Below, piece after piece: positions 1-4,889 of a stretch of DNA of 5,034 nucleotides. The position numbers and the translations under genes are program-made. A model generated the notes under the pieces. The model searched no databases. It was not told the DNA's origin and saw only the letters and a program-made list of their open reading frames with translations. How positions within the stretch are numbered: the first letter of the stretch is position 1; every line of letters begins with the position of its first letter. The DNA is from Microcaldota archaeon (GTDB lineage Archaea; Micrarchaeota; Micrarchaeia; Micrarchaeales; CABMGC01): the NCBI GenBank assembly GCA_021846005.1, contig JAJZIZ010000045.1, positions 1-5,034 of the forward strand. Reading direction: 5' to 3'.

Positions 1-43
1 ATATAGATATGCATCTATCAAATTGCAAGACATTCGCATTCAT

Positions 44-64
44 CCCACGATTGGAAATCGTGGG
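44..64. repeat. Perfect 9-bp inverted repeat, possible IS200/IS605-type end
   Basis: CCCACGATT (44-52) is followed by a 3-base loop and its exact reverse complement AATCGTGGG (56-64). Read on the minus strand the context is GAAAGCCCAC...GTGGGATGAATGCG. This resembles the hairpins at the ends of IS200/IS605-family elements and the GAAGCCCAC...GGGAGGGTGTCAC hairpin at 3158-3192 in this same window. No transposase gene lies next to it, so it would be a remnant, or the edge of an element lying left of the window. A transcription terminator for a gene to the left is the alternative, because a T-rich stretch (about 66-85) follows on the + strand. Confidence 0.45.
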
Positions 65-135
65 CTTTCTGCTAGGCATTTTTGTAAAAGATTAGGATTC
101 GGATAGAAAAATTACAGGTAGAACTCCACACAAGA

Positions 136-150
136 CATATATATTATTTA
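136..150 (+). promoter_or_regulatory. TATA-box promoter of the 164-1668 gene pair
   Basis: An AT-only run (ATATATATTATTTA, about 137-150) is centred some 22 bases before the ATG at 164 and 31 bases before the next in-frame ATG at 173. Archaeal transcription normally starts about 25 bases after the TATA box, so the transcript would begin at or very near the start codon. No Shine-Dalgarno sequence precedes either ATG, which fits leaderless translation. Seen: the AT-rich box and its spacing. Inferred: promoter activity. Confidence 0.55.
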
Positions 151-163
151 ATGCGATTATTTC

Positions 164-610
164 ATGAATTACATGAATGCAGTAACTGAAAGGAAAATAG
201 AGACAAGCATAAGCAATACGGCAGGCGCAACAAAAGACAATTATGAAAAAAGAGGCTCTGTGTCGGTTATAAAAATTGCGCCTGGAGATATAGATTCAGT
301 TTTGAAGGACGTGTTCCAGACAGAACACGGTGAGTTTGTAAATAAGATGAAAGATGTTCTGTCAAGACGACTTGCAGGAAAAGAGTTCACCGAAGAAAAC
401 CTTTTGGCGCTGTGGACTAATTTATGCGGAAACGAAGCAGAAACATATGCAAAAGCGAAAGGTCTTTCCGATAAGAAATTGGAGGAGATATCTGAACTCT
501 CGACGAATGCCTTAAACACGTTTATCGCAAGAAAAAAGGAACATGGAGCTTCAAAATATGGCACTGCCGTCATTGAAACACTGAGAAAGAAGGATGGGGG
601 ACCCTGTTGA
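164..610 (+). CDS. Hypothetical protein, 148 aa, upstream partner of a threonine synthase homologue
   Basis: I do not recognise this protein family. The product is 148 residues, charged and mostly polar, with no signal peptide or membrane segment, so it is probably cytoplasmic. Residues 1-30 look disordered. From about residue 40 onward the composition suggests several amphipathic helices (for example 44-70, 76-100 and 102-127). Single cysteines sit at 88 and 148. Two in-frame ATGs, at 164 and 173, could both be the start. Neither has a Shine-Dalgarno site and the TATA box fits either, so the exact start is uncertain by three codons. The stop TGA (608-610) overlaps the TTG start of the next gene, so the two are almost certainly co-transcribed and translationally coupled. 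That links it to amino-acid metabolism only by position. A 201-codon opposite-strand frame across this region is judged a shadow. Confidence 0.75.
   Translation: MNYMNAVTERKIETSISNTAGATKDNYEKRGSVSVIKIAPGDIDSVLKDVFQTEHGEFVNKMKDVLSRRLAGKEFTEENLLALWTNLCGNEAETYAKAKGLSDKKLEEISELSTNALNTFIARKKEHGASKYGTAVIETLRKKDGGPC
596..600 (+). promoter_or_regulatory. Purine-rich ribosome-binding site for the TTG start at 607
   Basis: A G-rich run (GGATGGGGG, 592-600) ends six bases before the TTG at 607. It is not a perfect GGAGG but is placed like a Shine-Dalgarno site. The downstream frame is closed by a stop at 574-576 and has no ATG before codon 120, so TTG 607 is the only sensible start. The N-terminal zinc-ribbon cysteines also require it. 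Confidence 0.5.
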
Positions 611-1668
611 AATATATACTCAGGTGCACCGTATGCAAAGTAGAATATTCTAGCAGGCACAGTTACCAAACCTGCGGAAGCTGCAGCGGTAATCTCGAAG
701 TGGTTTACACTGAAAAGCCGAAATTTGGAAAAGGCAACGGAGAAGACTTCTGGGAGTATGAATTCTTGCTCCCTGAAGCAAGATACAGACATAGGGAACT
801 CGGAGGAACCAAACTCATAAAAAGCAAGGACGATGAAAGACTTCACTTTAAACTTGAGATAGAAAATCCCACAAAATCATTCAAAGACAGGGGATCGGTG
901 GTTGAAATAGCCAAGGCCAAGGAGTACGGGTACGAGACTATAGTCTGCGCCTCGACGGGAAACATGGCGTACTCGCTTTCGTATTATGCAAAACTGGAAG
1001 GAATGAATGCCAAAATATTCATAGGAGGGAGCGCAAGCAAACACAAGCTCAGGAATATAAGAGAACTGCACGATGCAGATGTGGAAAGGGTCGACGGAGA
1101 CTTCAATAAGGCACTTGACTGCGCATACAGATATTCGAAGAGACATAAGGCGTTTCTATCCGGAGATTATTGTTACAGAAAAGAAGGCCAGAAGACGCTT
1201 GCCTACGAGATAACGGATCAGCTCAGAGAGGTAAGCCATGTCATAATACCAGTAGGCAATGCCACACTTCTGAGCGGATTCTTCAAAGGCCTGAGTGAGA
1301 TGAGAAAGGCAGGAAAGATACGCCGCCTTCCCAAAATTGTCGCAGTTCAGGCAAGAAAATGCAGTCCGCTGGTAAAGGCTTTTGACAGAAATGGAGAGGT
1401 TAGGTATGAAAAACCAATGACTTCGGCAGATGCCATTGCTGTAGGATATCCCACCTTCGGGAATGAAGCAGTGAAGATGCTGAGAAGTTCTGGAGGGATG
1501 GCAGTTGCTGTTTCAGAAGCAGAGATGAAAAAGGAGCAGAAAAAATTCTTAAGTGATTACGGGCTCGTTGCGGAAATGGCGAGCGTTGCCACGATAGCCG
1601 CAGCGAGAAAGATAAAATTTAAAAAAGACGACATCGCAGTCGCAGTAATAAGCGGCGGAAATGTCTGA
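607..1668 (+). CDS. thrC: Threonine synthase family PLP-dependent enzyme
   Basis: This is a fold-type II PLP enzyme of 353 residues. Threonine synthase converts O-phosphohomoserine to threonine and phosphate, the last step of threonine biosynthesis in the cytoplasm. An N-terminal zinc ribbon (C7-x2-C10 and C23-x2-C26) is typical of archaeal threonine synthases. K93 in SFKDRG should form the Schiff base with PLP. S116-TGN is the substrate/cofactor loop, and PVGNATLLSG (215-224) is the phosphate-binding region. DAIAVGYPTFGNEAV (275-289) matches the family's G-N-P stretch. The start is TTG, overlapping the upstream stop as TTGA. The odd part is the C-terminus, which ends abruptly at ISGGNV. That is closer to threonine/serine dehydratases (SGGN) than to the TGxGLKD ending usual in threonine synthases. 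No homoserine kinase or dehydrogenase gene is visible. Family membership is firm; the exact substrate (threonine synthase, dehydratase or another beta-replacement enzyme) is not. Confidence 0.8.
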   Translation: MKYILRCTVCKVEYSSRHSYQTCGSCSGNLEVVYTEKPKFGKGNGEDFWEYEFLLPEARYRHRELGGTKLIKSKDDERLHFKLEIENPTKSFKDRGSVVEIAKAKEYGYETIVCASTGNMAYSLSYYAKLEGMNAKIFIGGSASKHKLRNIRELHDADVERVDGDFNKALDCAYRYSKRHKAFLSGDYCYRKEGQKTLAYEITDQLREVSHVIIPVGNATLLSGFFKGLSEMRKAGKIRRLPKIVAVQARKCSPLVKAFDRNGEVRYEKPMTSADAIAVGYPTFGNEAVKMLRSSGGMAVAVSEAEMKKEQKKFLSDYGLVAEMASVATIAAARKIKFKKDDIAVAVISGGNV

Positions 1669-1686
1669 TGTCACTTTCTGAAGTCT

Positions 1687-1720
1687 TATTTGGGCTTTTT
1701 GTCCCTGGACTATTTCTTTT
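1687..1720 (+). terminator. U-rich terminator after the threonine synthase gene
   Basis: The 41 bases between the two convergent stop codons hold T-rich stretches on the + strand (TTATTTGGGCTTTTTG), continuing as TATTTCTTTTC into the end of the opposite gene. Archaeal termination typically uses such T runs without a strong hairpin. The minus-strand gene shows no comparable T run just past its stop, so where that transcript ends is unclear. Confidence 0.4.
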
Positions 1721-2132
1721 CTATCATGCGGTATAATGAAAGCATAAGCAATACCATGACGATTATGTGCACCGCCGTGCACCATGCGCATACGTGGCCT
1801 ACGAGGCGTTCTATGTCAAGCAGATAAACCACGGTTCCGATGCCTATAAGATTCCATATTAGGATGGCATCCATGCTGTTTATGAATAGAAGAGCCAGCA
1901 TGGCAAGAAAGAAAATTATGCCGAAAACAGCGACGGGAATCCCGAAGACATAGGCATATGGGCTGTTGAGCACGCTTGCACAGTTTATGATGCCGCTGTC
2001 AGAGCATACTAATGGCACTCCGGCATAATGATATAAAGTCAGATATATCGATATTGCTAGACCTAGGCCCGCAATGATGTATTCCGCAAATCGAATAGTT
2101 TTGTCTTCCATACATGTCCCGCTGGCGTTCAC
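1710..2132 (-). CDS. VKOR-family disulfide-forming membrane oxidoreductase
   Basis: This is a 140-residue integral membrane protein of the vitamin K epoxide reductase family. In prokaryotes such proteins re-oxidise a thioredoxin-like partner outside the membrane and pass the electrons to quinone, driving disulfide formation. The hallmarks are present: loop cysteines C43 and C51, a Ser (S57) six residues after the second loop Cys, a GIPVAVFG stretch (64-71), and the active-site CAWC (C115/C118) at the start of the last helix. Four membrane helices are likely at about 13-35, 63-85, 88-108 and 118-136. The start is GTG at 2132: GGAGG lies four bases upstream, whereas the in-frame ATG seven codons later has no such site. 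It follows the CPFC thioredoxin-like gene by 18 bases on the same strand, so they form an operon and probably a functional pair. The size matches a single-domain VKOR with its partner encoded separately rather than fused. Confidence 0.9.
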   Translation of the reverse strand: MNASGTCMEDKTIRFAEYIIAGLGLAISIYLTLYHYAGVPLVCSDSGIINCASVLNSPYAYVFGIPVAVFGIIFFLAMLALLFINSMDAILIWNLIGIGTVVYLLDIERLVGHVCAWCTAVHIIVMVLLMLSLYRMIEKK

Positions 2133-2136
2133 AATT

Positions 2137-2141
2137 CCTCC
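2137..2141 (-). promoter_or_regulatory. Shine-Dalgarno site of the VKOR gene
   Basis: On the minus strand GGAGG (2141 to 2137) lies four bases before the GTG start at 2132. It decides in favour of GTG over the ATG at 2111. It is the clearest Shine-Dalgarno site in the window and belongs to an internal operon gene, while the promoter-proximal genes appear leaderless. Confidence 0.7.
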
Positions 2142-2150
2142 GAAGTGAAA

Positions 2151-2936
2151 CTATACAGATCCTTCAAGCTTTTTTATGTACGGCTGGCCGCATACGCTTG
2201 CAGGAGAATTATTGTCTATCGCACAGATTTGCGCAGTCATAAGGTTGGCCGAGCCGACTATCGCAAGCGACTGCAGTGAGGATGCGTTATGCGTAAGTGC
2301 AGCTATTTCAGTCCAATTCTTGCCGCCAAGAACACTCAGAGGATCGTAATCGGCATTCTCCCAGACAGTCTGGTTAGCAAAAAGTATGAATGGTATTCCG
2401 CCCTTCGGATCGTATTTGGAGAAGAGGAATTCTTGAGTGCTATTAAGCTGCTGGAGTTGCTGGTAGGTATTTGTTGTCTGCTCCACTGCTACAAAAGAGA
2501 TGTATGGGCTCGTGTATGTCGCATTGTAGAACGTAAATGTAGGGGTGCTTGGAGCGTAGTCTGATGCTGAAGATGTCATGTATTTTATGCCGGTGAAATT
2601 GCCGAACCTCATAAGCGCTATGATCATGGCCCACCTTTGCGCTGCGCAGAACGGGCAGAATTCTGCACCTATGTAAAGAATTTCAGGTTTTCCATTCAGT
2701 GTCATGGGAGTTGCATTCAGAAGCTCTATGTTATTCTTCGGAGCTATGCCTATCCCGACGCTGCTGCTTACATTTGCAGGAATTCTGAGCATTTGCAGCA
2801 GTGAGCCAGGTACAGGTTTATTGTCATAAGCTACCAGGCTTGCCGAAGATTTCACGCTGCCTGTCGTAAAGATCAGCACTGCGACCATCACTATTATCAG
2901 CACTATTGCCAAGGCATAGATGTGTATTCTCTTCAT
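2151..2936 (-). CDS. DUF929-like membrane-anchored thioredoxin-fold protein (CPFC)
   Basis: The 261-residue protein has an N-terminal hydrophobic segment (about 6-25) preceded by K2-R3, so it is probably a signal anchor with the bulk of the protein outside the membrane. The stretch EILYIGAEFCPFCAAQRW (85-102) is a beta strand followed by a CxxC active site (C94/C97), as in thioredoxin-fold oxidoreductases. The GGIPF motif (179-183) supplies the expected cis-proline loop at P182. The overall pattern matches the archaeal DUF929 family, whose function has not been defined to my knowledge. Two further cysteines (C238 and C249) may form a structural disulfide. There are nine N-x-S/T sequons (N55, 74, 113, 138, 165, 188, 207, 217, 242), consistent with a glycosylated extracytoplasmic domain. 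It is the first gene of an operon with VKOR, so it is the likely dithiol substrate of that enzyme and the donor of disulfides to exported proteins. The ATG start has no Shine-Dalgarno site; a TATA box 25 bases upstream fits a leaderless mRNA. Confidence 0.85.
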   Translation of the reverse strand: MKRIHIYALAIVLIIVMVAVLIFTTGSVKSSASLVAYDNKPVPGSLLQMLRIPANVSSSVGIGIAPKNNIELLNATPMTLNGKPEILYIGAEFCPFCAAQRWAMIIALMRFGNFTGIKYMTSSASDYAPSTPTFTFYNATYTSPYISFVAVEQTTNTYQQLQQLNSTQEFLFSKYDPKGGIPFILFANQTVWENADYDPLSVLGGKNWTEIAALTHNASSLQSLAIVGSANLMTAQICAIDNNSPASVCGQPYIKKLEGSV

Positions 2937-2957
2937 TATAATTACCAGTATTAGAAG

Positions 2958-2965
2958 TTTATATC
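2958..2965 (-). promoter_or_regulatory. TATA-box promoter of the DUF929-VKOR operon
   Basis: On the minus strand GATATAAA (2965 to 2958) is centred about 25 bases before the ATG at 2936, so transcription would start at the start codon itself. A second AT-rich candidate, CATATATACTTTAA (2988 to 2975), would give a leader of roughly 20 bases. No ribosome-binding site is present, which favours the nearer box and leaderless translation. Confidence 0.55.
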
Positions 2966-3000
2966 ATGGAAATGTTAAAGTATATATGTATTTTTCTTTG

Positions 3001-3025
3001 TTAGGCTACTTTGTTTTAGGCTACT
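3001..3025 (+). repeat. Short direct repeat, TTAGGCTACT twice
   Basis: TTAGGCTACT occurs at 3001-3010 and again at 3016-3025, with TTGTT between, giving a 15-base period. It sits just upstream of the point where recognisable TnpB coding begins. It could be a simple slippage duplication or a scar of the event that removed the transposon body. No function can be assigned. Confidence 0.6.
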
Positions 3026-3146
3026 CAAAAGAGCTACCGAAGAACATCCGGGAAGTCAAGCCTGTGAAGTCGATGTAAGACCTTCCGCATGGGAGGCGGT
3101 TGCCGTTGAGTCAGGAACTATAATTGGCGGGCATCTTGACCGATAG
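3021..3146 (+). pseudogene. tnpB: tnpB C-terminal remnant (IS200/IS605 family)
   Basis: One + strand frame ending at TAG 3144-3146 reads RATEEHPGSQACEVDVRPSA, then a short tail AVAVESGT. This resembles the C-terminal tails of TnpB proteins, which often carry HxGxxACGxxVRP followed by a short EAG/KQE-like ending; here the usual CG is CE. The frame is closed by a stop at 2976-2978, and upstream there is none of the RuvC core or the CxxC zinc finger expected of a protein of about 400 residues. Only about 40 codons remain. The following hairpin and GTGTCAC end support the assignment. TnpB is the RNA-guided nuclease of these elements, and this fragment cannot encode an active one. The assignment rests on remembered family patterns, not an alignment. 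Confidence 0.65.
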
Positions 3147-3192
3147 CTCCGCCATTGGAAGCCCACGGCCTTCAGCCGCGGGAGGGTGTCAC
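3061..3192 (+). ncRNA. Orphan omega-RNA / IS605 right-end scaffold
   Basis: In IS200/IS605-family elements the 3' end of tnpB and the right end together form the omega RNA that guides TnpB. Here GGAAGCCCAC...GGGAGGGTGTCAC follows the tnpB remnant. CCCACGGC (3162-3169) pairs with GCCGCGGG (3175-3182) around the loop CTTCA, with one A/C mismatch. GGCGG (3095-3099, or 3126-3130) can also pair with CCGCC (3149-3153), as expected for a structured scaffold. The right end would be TCAC at 3189-3192, and the guide would be the bases that follow, beginning CCAGATATGACAG. The 5' boundary is a guess and no dedicated promoter is evident, so whether it is transcribed is unknown. Confidence 0.55.
3158..3192 (+). 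mobile_element. Right end of a decayed IS200/IS605-type element
   Basis: A subterminal hairpin (stem 3162-3169 / 3175-3182) is followed by GAGGGTGTCAC, the arrangement that TnpA recognises and cuts in this family. No tnpA gene and no matching left end are visible to its left, so the element cannot move by itself. It shares the GAAGCCCAC-like arm, in opposite orientation, with the hairpin at 44-64. Confidence 0.6.
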
Positions 3193-3245
3193 CCAGATAT
3201 GACAGTAGATGAGACCGTACAGAACGTCAAAAATTTGTAGAAATG

Positions 3246-3258
3246 TTATTTATATGTA
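3246..3258 (+). promoter_or_regulatory. TATA-box promoter of the gene at 3285
   Basis: TTATTTATATGTA contains a TATA box (TTTATATG, 3249-3256) centred about 32 bases before the ATG at 3285. The predicted transcript starts a few bases before the ATG. No Shine-Dalgarno site is present. Confidence 0.55.
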
Positions 3259-3284
3259 AAAAGAGCCATTGTTGACCTATATAG

Positions 3285-3776
3285 ATGGTAGTAATGATCA
3301 GATTGAAGACAGGCGCAGGAAATACTGCAGACTTGCCAAAGTTTAGCAAGATAGGCACCGTGAATCTCTCAGTGGCATTCTGCGTAAATTCTGATCCTAT
3401 AAAGACGCGCATGCTGCTTGCTGAAAAAGGGCTTAGAGCTGCTACAATAAAGGAGATGGAGTTTTTCTTGAACGAAGACCAGGAACTTAGGAATGTGACT
3501 ATGGGAAAATGGTTCCGGGCTGATTTGATACTGGAAAGAAATTTGGATGCAATATATAGAATATATAGCAGCAGCGTCGAAAGAAACGGCATACAGATCC
3601 CAGAATATCGAAGAAATTGGCAGGTCTTTAGATGGTATCCTGACAAAAGAGGCAATATCAGTTGCATATCGGAAGAAGATGCTCCAGGGATAATCCTCAA
3701 AATGATGATAGGGGTTGACACAAGATACAATACAGGAAACATGGTTTCCGAAGCAGCAGGCCTGAAGAGACATTGA
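3285..3776 (+). CDS. Hypothetical protein, 163 aa
   Basis: I do not recognise this protein. It is 163 residues, basic and hydrophilic, with no signal peptide or membrane segment, and is probably a cytoplasmic mixed alpha/beta protein. Distinctive stretches are GAGNTADLPKFSKIGTVN (10-27), a likely helix at 38-49, KEMEFFLNEDQELR (56-69), GKWFRADL (74-81), and an aromatic, Arg-rich region 108-118 (YRRNWQVFRWY). Cysteines are at 33 and 127. ATGs at 3285 and 3294 are both possible starts; the first is chosen because the TATA box spacing suits a near-leaderless transcript. The + strand frame is preferred over a longer minus-strand frame (3808 to 3227) because it has a well-placed promoter and balanced composition, while the minus frame is rich in Ser/Phe/Ile in the manner of a shadow and runs through the promoter. 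It lies just after the transposon remnant and 62 bases before a surface-protein gene; no functional link is evident. Confidence 0.65.
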   Translation: MVVMIRLKTGAGNTADLPKFSKIGTVNLSVAFCVNSDPIKTRMLLAEKGLRAATIKEMEFFLNEDQELRNVTMGKWFRADLILERNLDAIYRIYSSSVERNGIQIPEYRRNWQVFRWYPDKRGNISCISEEDAPGIILKMMIGVDTRYNTGNMVSEAAGLKRH

Positions 3777-3787
3777 AACATAGAGAG

Positions 3788-3794
3788 TTTATAG
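3788..3794 (+). promoter_or_regulatory. Possible TATA box of the LamG-like gene
   Basis: TTTATAG is centred about 27 bases before the ATG at 3818 and 48 before the ATG at 3839. It would start transcription near 3817, giving either a leaderless mRNA from 3818 or a leader of about 22 bases before 3839. The support is weaker than for the other TATA boxes here; read-through from the preceding gene is also possible. Confidence 0.35.
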
Positions 3795-3838
3795 GTTTTT
3801 TCTTCCATAAATCGGACATGGAGAAAGGATATGAGCCG

Positions 3839-4831
3839 ATGAAGATCAACGTCCAGTCGGCAATGGAATACTTGATGACATACGGGTGGGCAATACTAAT
3901 CATCGCAGTGATACTAGGCGCGCTCTTCAGCCTGGGATTCTTCAATTCCGCAAGCCTCGCGCCGAAGGTCTCTCCGGGAGCATGCGTTGTCGAGAGGCCC
4001 TACGGGCCTGGCACGTCAGCATACGCAACATTGCAGGGAACCTGCAACAACGAGCTCCCCGAATATGCCGCATCATTCGTAGGAGCAGATTTTAGCCCGT
4101 CCAATACGGTAGGCCACATATGCAGCAGCAGTAGTCCTGGAGTATACTGCATATCAATATCCCTTAATACAGTAGCCTTGAATTCGTGCAACGTTACAAT
4201 GGCAGCATGGGCATATGATACAGGACTTGGGCCCGGAGGCAATTTTCCTTACCCGATAAATCAATGGATAACGGGAAATGCGCTGCCAATAACCTCAAAC
4301 TTTTTCATGGGCGGGGTTATAGGGATGGATAACATAGGTGTCGCAATTCCGGCAAACGTAGGCGCTGCGATGAGCTTGGAATATAATGATACATTGATAA
4401 GATATGAGTTAGCAAATGCAAGCAACAGGTACGAATATTTCCATGCTGGAAATTTCAAGAATAGATGGATTCAGGTAGCGGAAGTGATTAAGGCAGGGCA
4501 TGCGTATGGCTATCTAAACGGGCAGGAGGTAGCCTCCGCATCTAATTTTCAGGCCTGCGCTTACATAAACGACATACGAGTAGGCAGCTGGGACTTTCCG
4601 TTCCACGGATACATCGCAAATATACAGGTGTATAATACCTCATTGTCTTCAGAGGCAGTTAAGACACTTTATGATGAAGGAATAGGAGGAGTCCCAATTT
4701 ATCTTAACAAAGTCATAGCATGGTGGCCGCTGAATGGCAATTCCAACGACTATTCTGGAAACCAGAACAACGGGGACAATGCCAACATAGTATATACAAA
4801 TTCATGGACTTATGGGTATTCGGCTCCTTGA
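3839..4831 (+). CDS. Surface LamG-like protein with pilin-type N-terminus
   Basis: The product is 330 residues from this start. Residues 6-22 read QSAMEYLMTYGWAILII, a class III (type IV pilin-like) signal region with Gln, Glu five positions along, and a hydrophobic helix to about residue 35. This predicts export and membrane anchoring or incorporation into a filament. A cysteine-containing linker follows: C49, RPYGPG, then GTCNNELPEYAASF (68-81), C95, C104 and C117. A LamG/concanavalin-like jellyroll (about 118-285) is indicated by RWIQVAEVIKAGHAYGYLNG, DIRVGSWDFPFHGYIANIQV and the ending LSSEAVKTLYDEG. AWWPLNGNSNDYSGNQNNG (294-312) resembles the opening of a second LamG repeat, cut short. 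Such domains often bind glycans or proteins. The frame is open back to a TTG at 3773, but the added leader would disrupt the signal; ATG 3839 is preferred and ATG 3818 is the alternative. The residue before the conserved Gln is Val rather than the usual Gly. Confidence 0.8.
   Translation: MKINVQSAMEYLMTYGWAILIIAVILGALFSLGFFNSASLAPKVSPGACVVERPYGPGTSAYATLQGTCNNELPEYAASFVGADFSPSNTVGHICSSSSPGVYCISISLNTVALNSCNVTMAAWAYDTGLGPGGNFPYPINQWITGNALPITSNFFMGGVIGMDNIGVAIPANVGAAMSLEYNDTLIRYELANASNRYEYFHAGNFKNRWIQVAEVIKAGHAYGYLNGQEVASASNFQACAYINDIRVGSWDFPFHGYIANIQVYNTSLSSEAVKTLYDEGIGGVPIYLNKVIAWWPLNGNSNDYSGNQNNGDNANIVYTNSWTYGYSAP
3854..3977 (+). repeat. 124-bp direct repeat, copy 1 (signal-region cassette)
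   Basis: This copy begins at the Gln codon of QSAMEYL and matches 4911-5034 at 121 of 124 bases without gaps. The mismatches are at 3872 (T/C), 3880 (A/G) and 3976 (G/T); all are synonymous. Bases 3881-3975 are identical. The offset between copies is 1057 bases. Confidence 0.95.
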
Positions 4832-4848
4832 TGTGATGACATTATTAA

Positions 4849-4862
4849 AGATATTTAAATTT
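4849..4862 (+). promoter_or_regulatory. TATA-box promoter of the second signal-cassette gene, with T-rich terminator overlap
   Basis: GATATTTAAATTTT is centred about 34 bases before the ATG at 4890, predicting a leader of under ten bases. The same 58-base gap is T-rich from 4860 (TTTTGCTTTATTG) and probably also terminates the upstream transcript. Each paralogue may therefore be transcribed separately. Confidence 0.45.
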
Positions 4863-4889
4863 TGCTTTATTGTTCATTATTAGAATTGA

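Larger units (their letters stand above)
2937..3284. other. Gene-free interval with promoters and a transposon remnant
   Basis: These 348 bases carry no intact gene. From left to right they hold: the minus-strand promoter of the disulfide operon (TATA-like 2958-2965 and 2975-2988); a 10-base direct repeat (3001-3025); a + strand tnpB C-terminal remnant (to 3146); an omega-RNA-like right end with a hairpin (to about 3192); unremarkable sequence (3193-3245); and the TATA box of the gene at 3285. Confidence 0.7.

Noticed and set aside
3..18. Short inverted repeat ATAGAT-ATGC-ATCTAT as an operator or hairpin
   Set aside because: It has six AT-rich pairs at the window edge with no adjacent gene or promoter; easily due to chance.
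241..846. A 201-codon minus-strand open frame
   Set aside because: It lies opposite the end of the 164-610 gene and the start of the threonine synthase gene, whose zinc ribbon proves the + strand coding there. It has no promoter or ribosome-binding site and a Ser/Phe-rich shadow-like composition.
2111..2132. ATG at 2113-2111 as the VKOR start
   Set aside because: The GGAGG site is correctly placed for the GTG at 2132 and lies about 24 bases from this ATG.
3001..3025. The TTAGGCTACT direct repeat as the start of a CRISPR array
   Set aside because: There are only two 10-base copies with a 5-base gap. This is too short and too few for CRISPR repeats and spacers.
3227..3808. A 193-codon minus-strand open frame
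   Set aside because: It covers the whole 3285-3776 gene and its TATA box. Its Ser/Ile/Phe/Leu-rich sequence shows no recognisable motif and looks like the complement of a charged + strand protein.
3773..3838. Upstream TTG start of the LamG-like gene overlapping the preceding stop as TTGA
   Set aside because: It would put 22 extra residues, including a Phe-rich stretch, ahead of a pilin-type signal that normally starts a few residues before the Gln. The paralogue at 4890 has only seven residues before the Gln.
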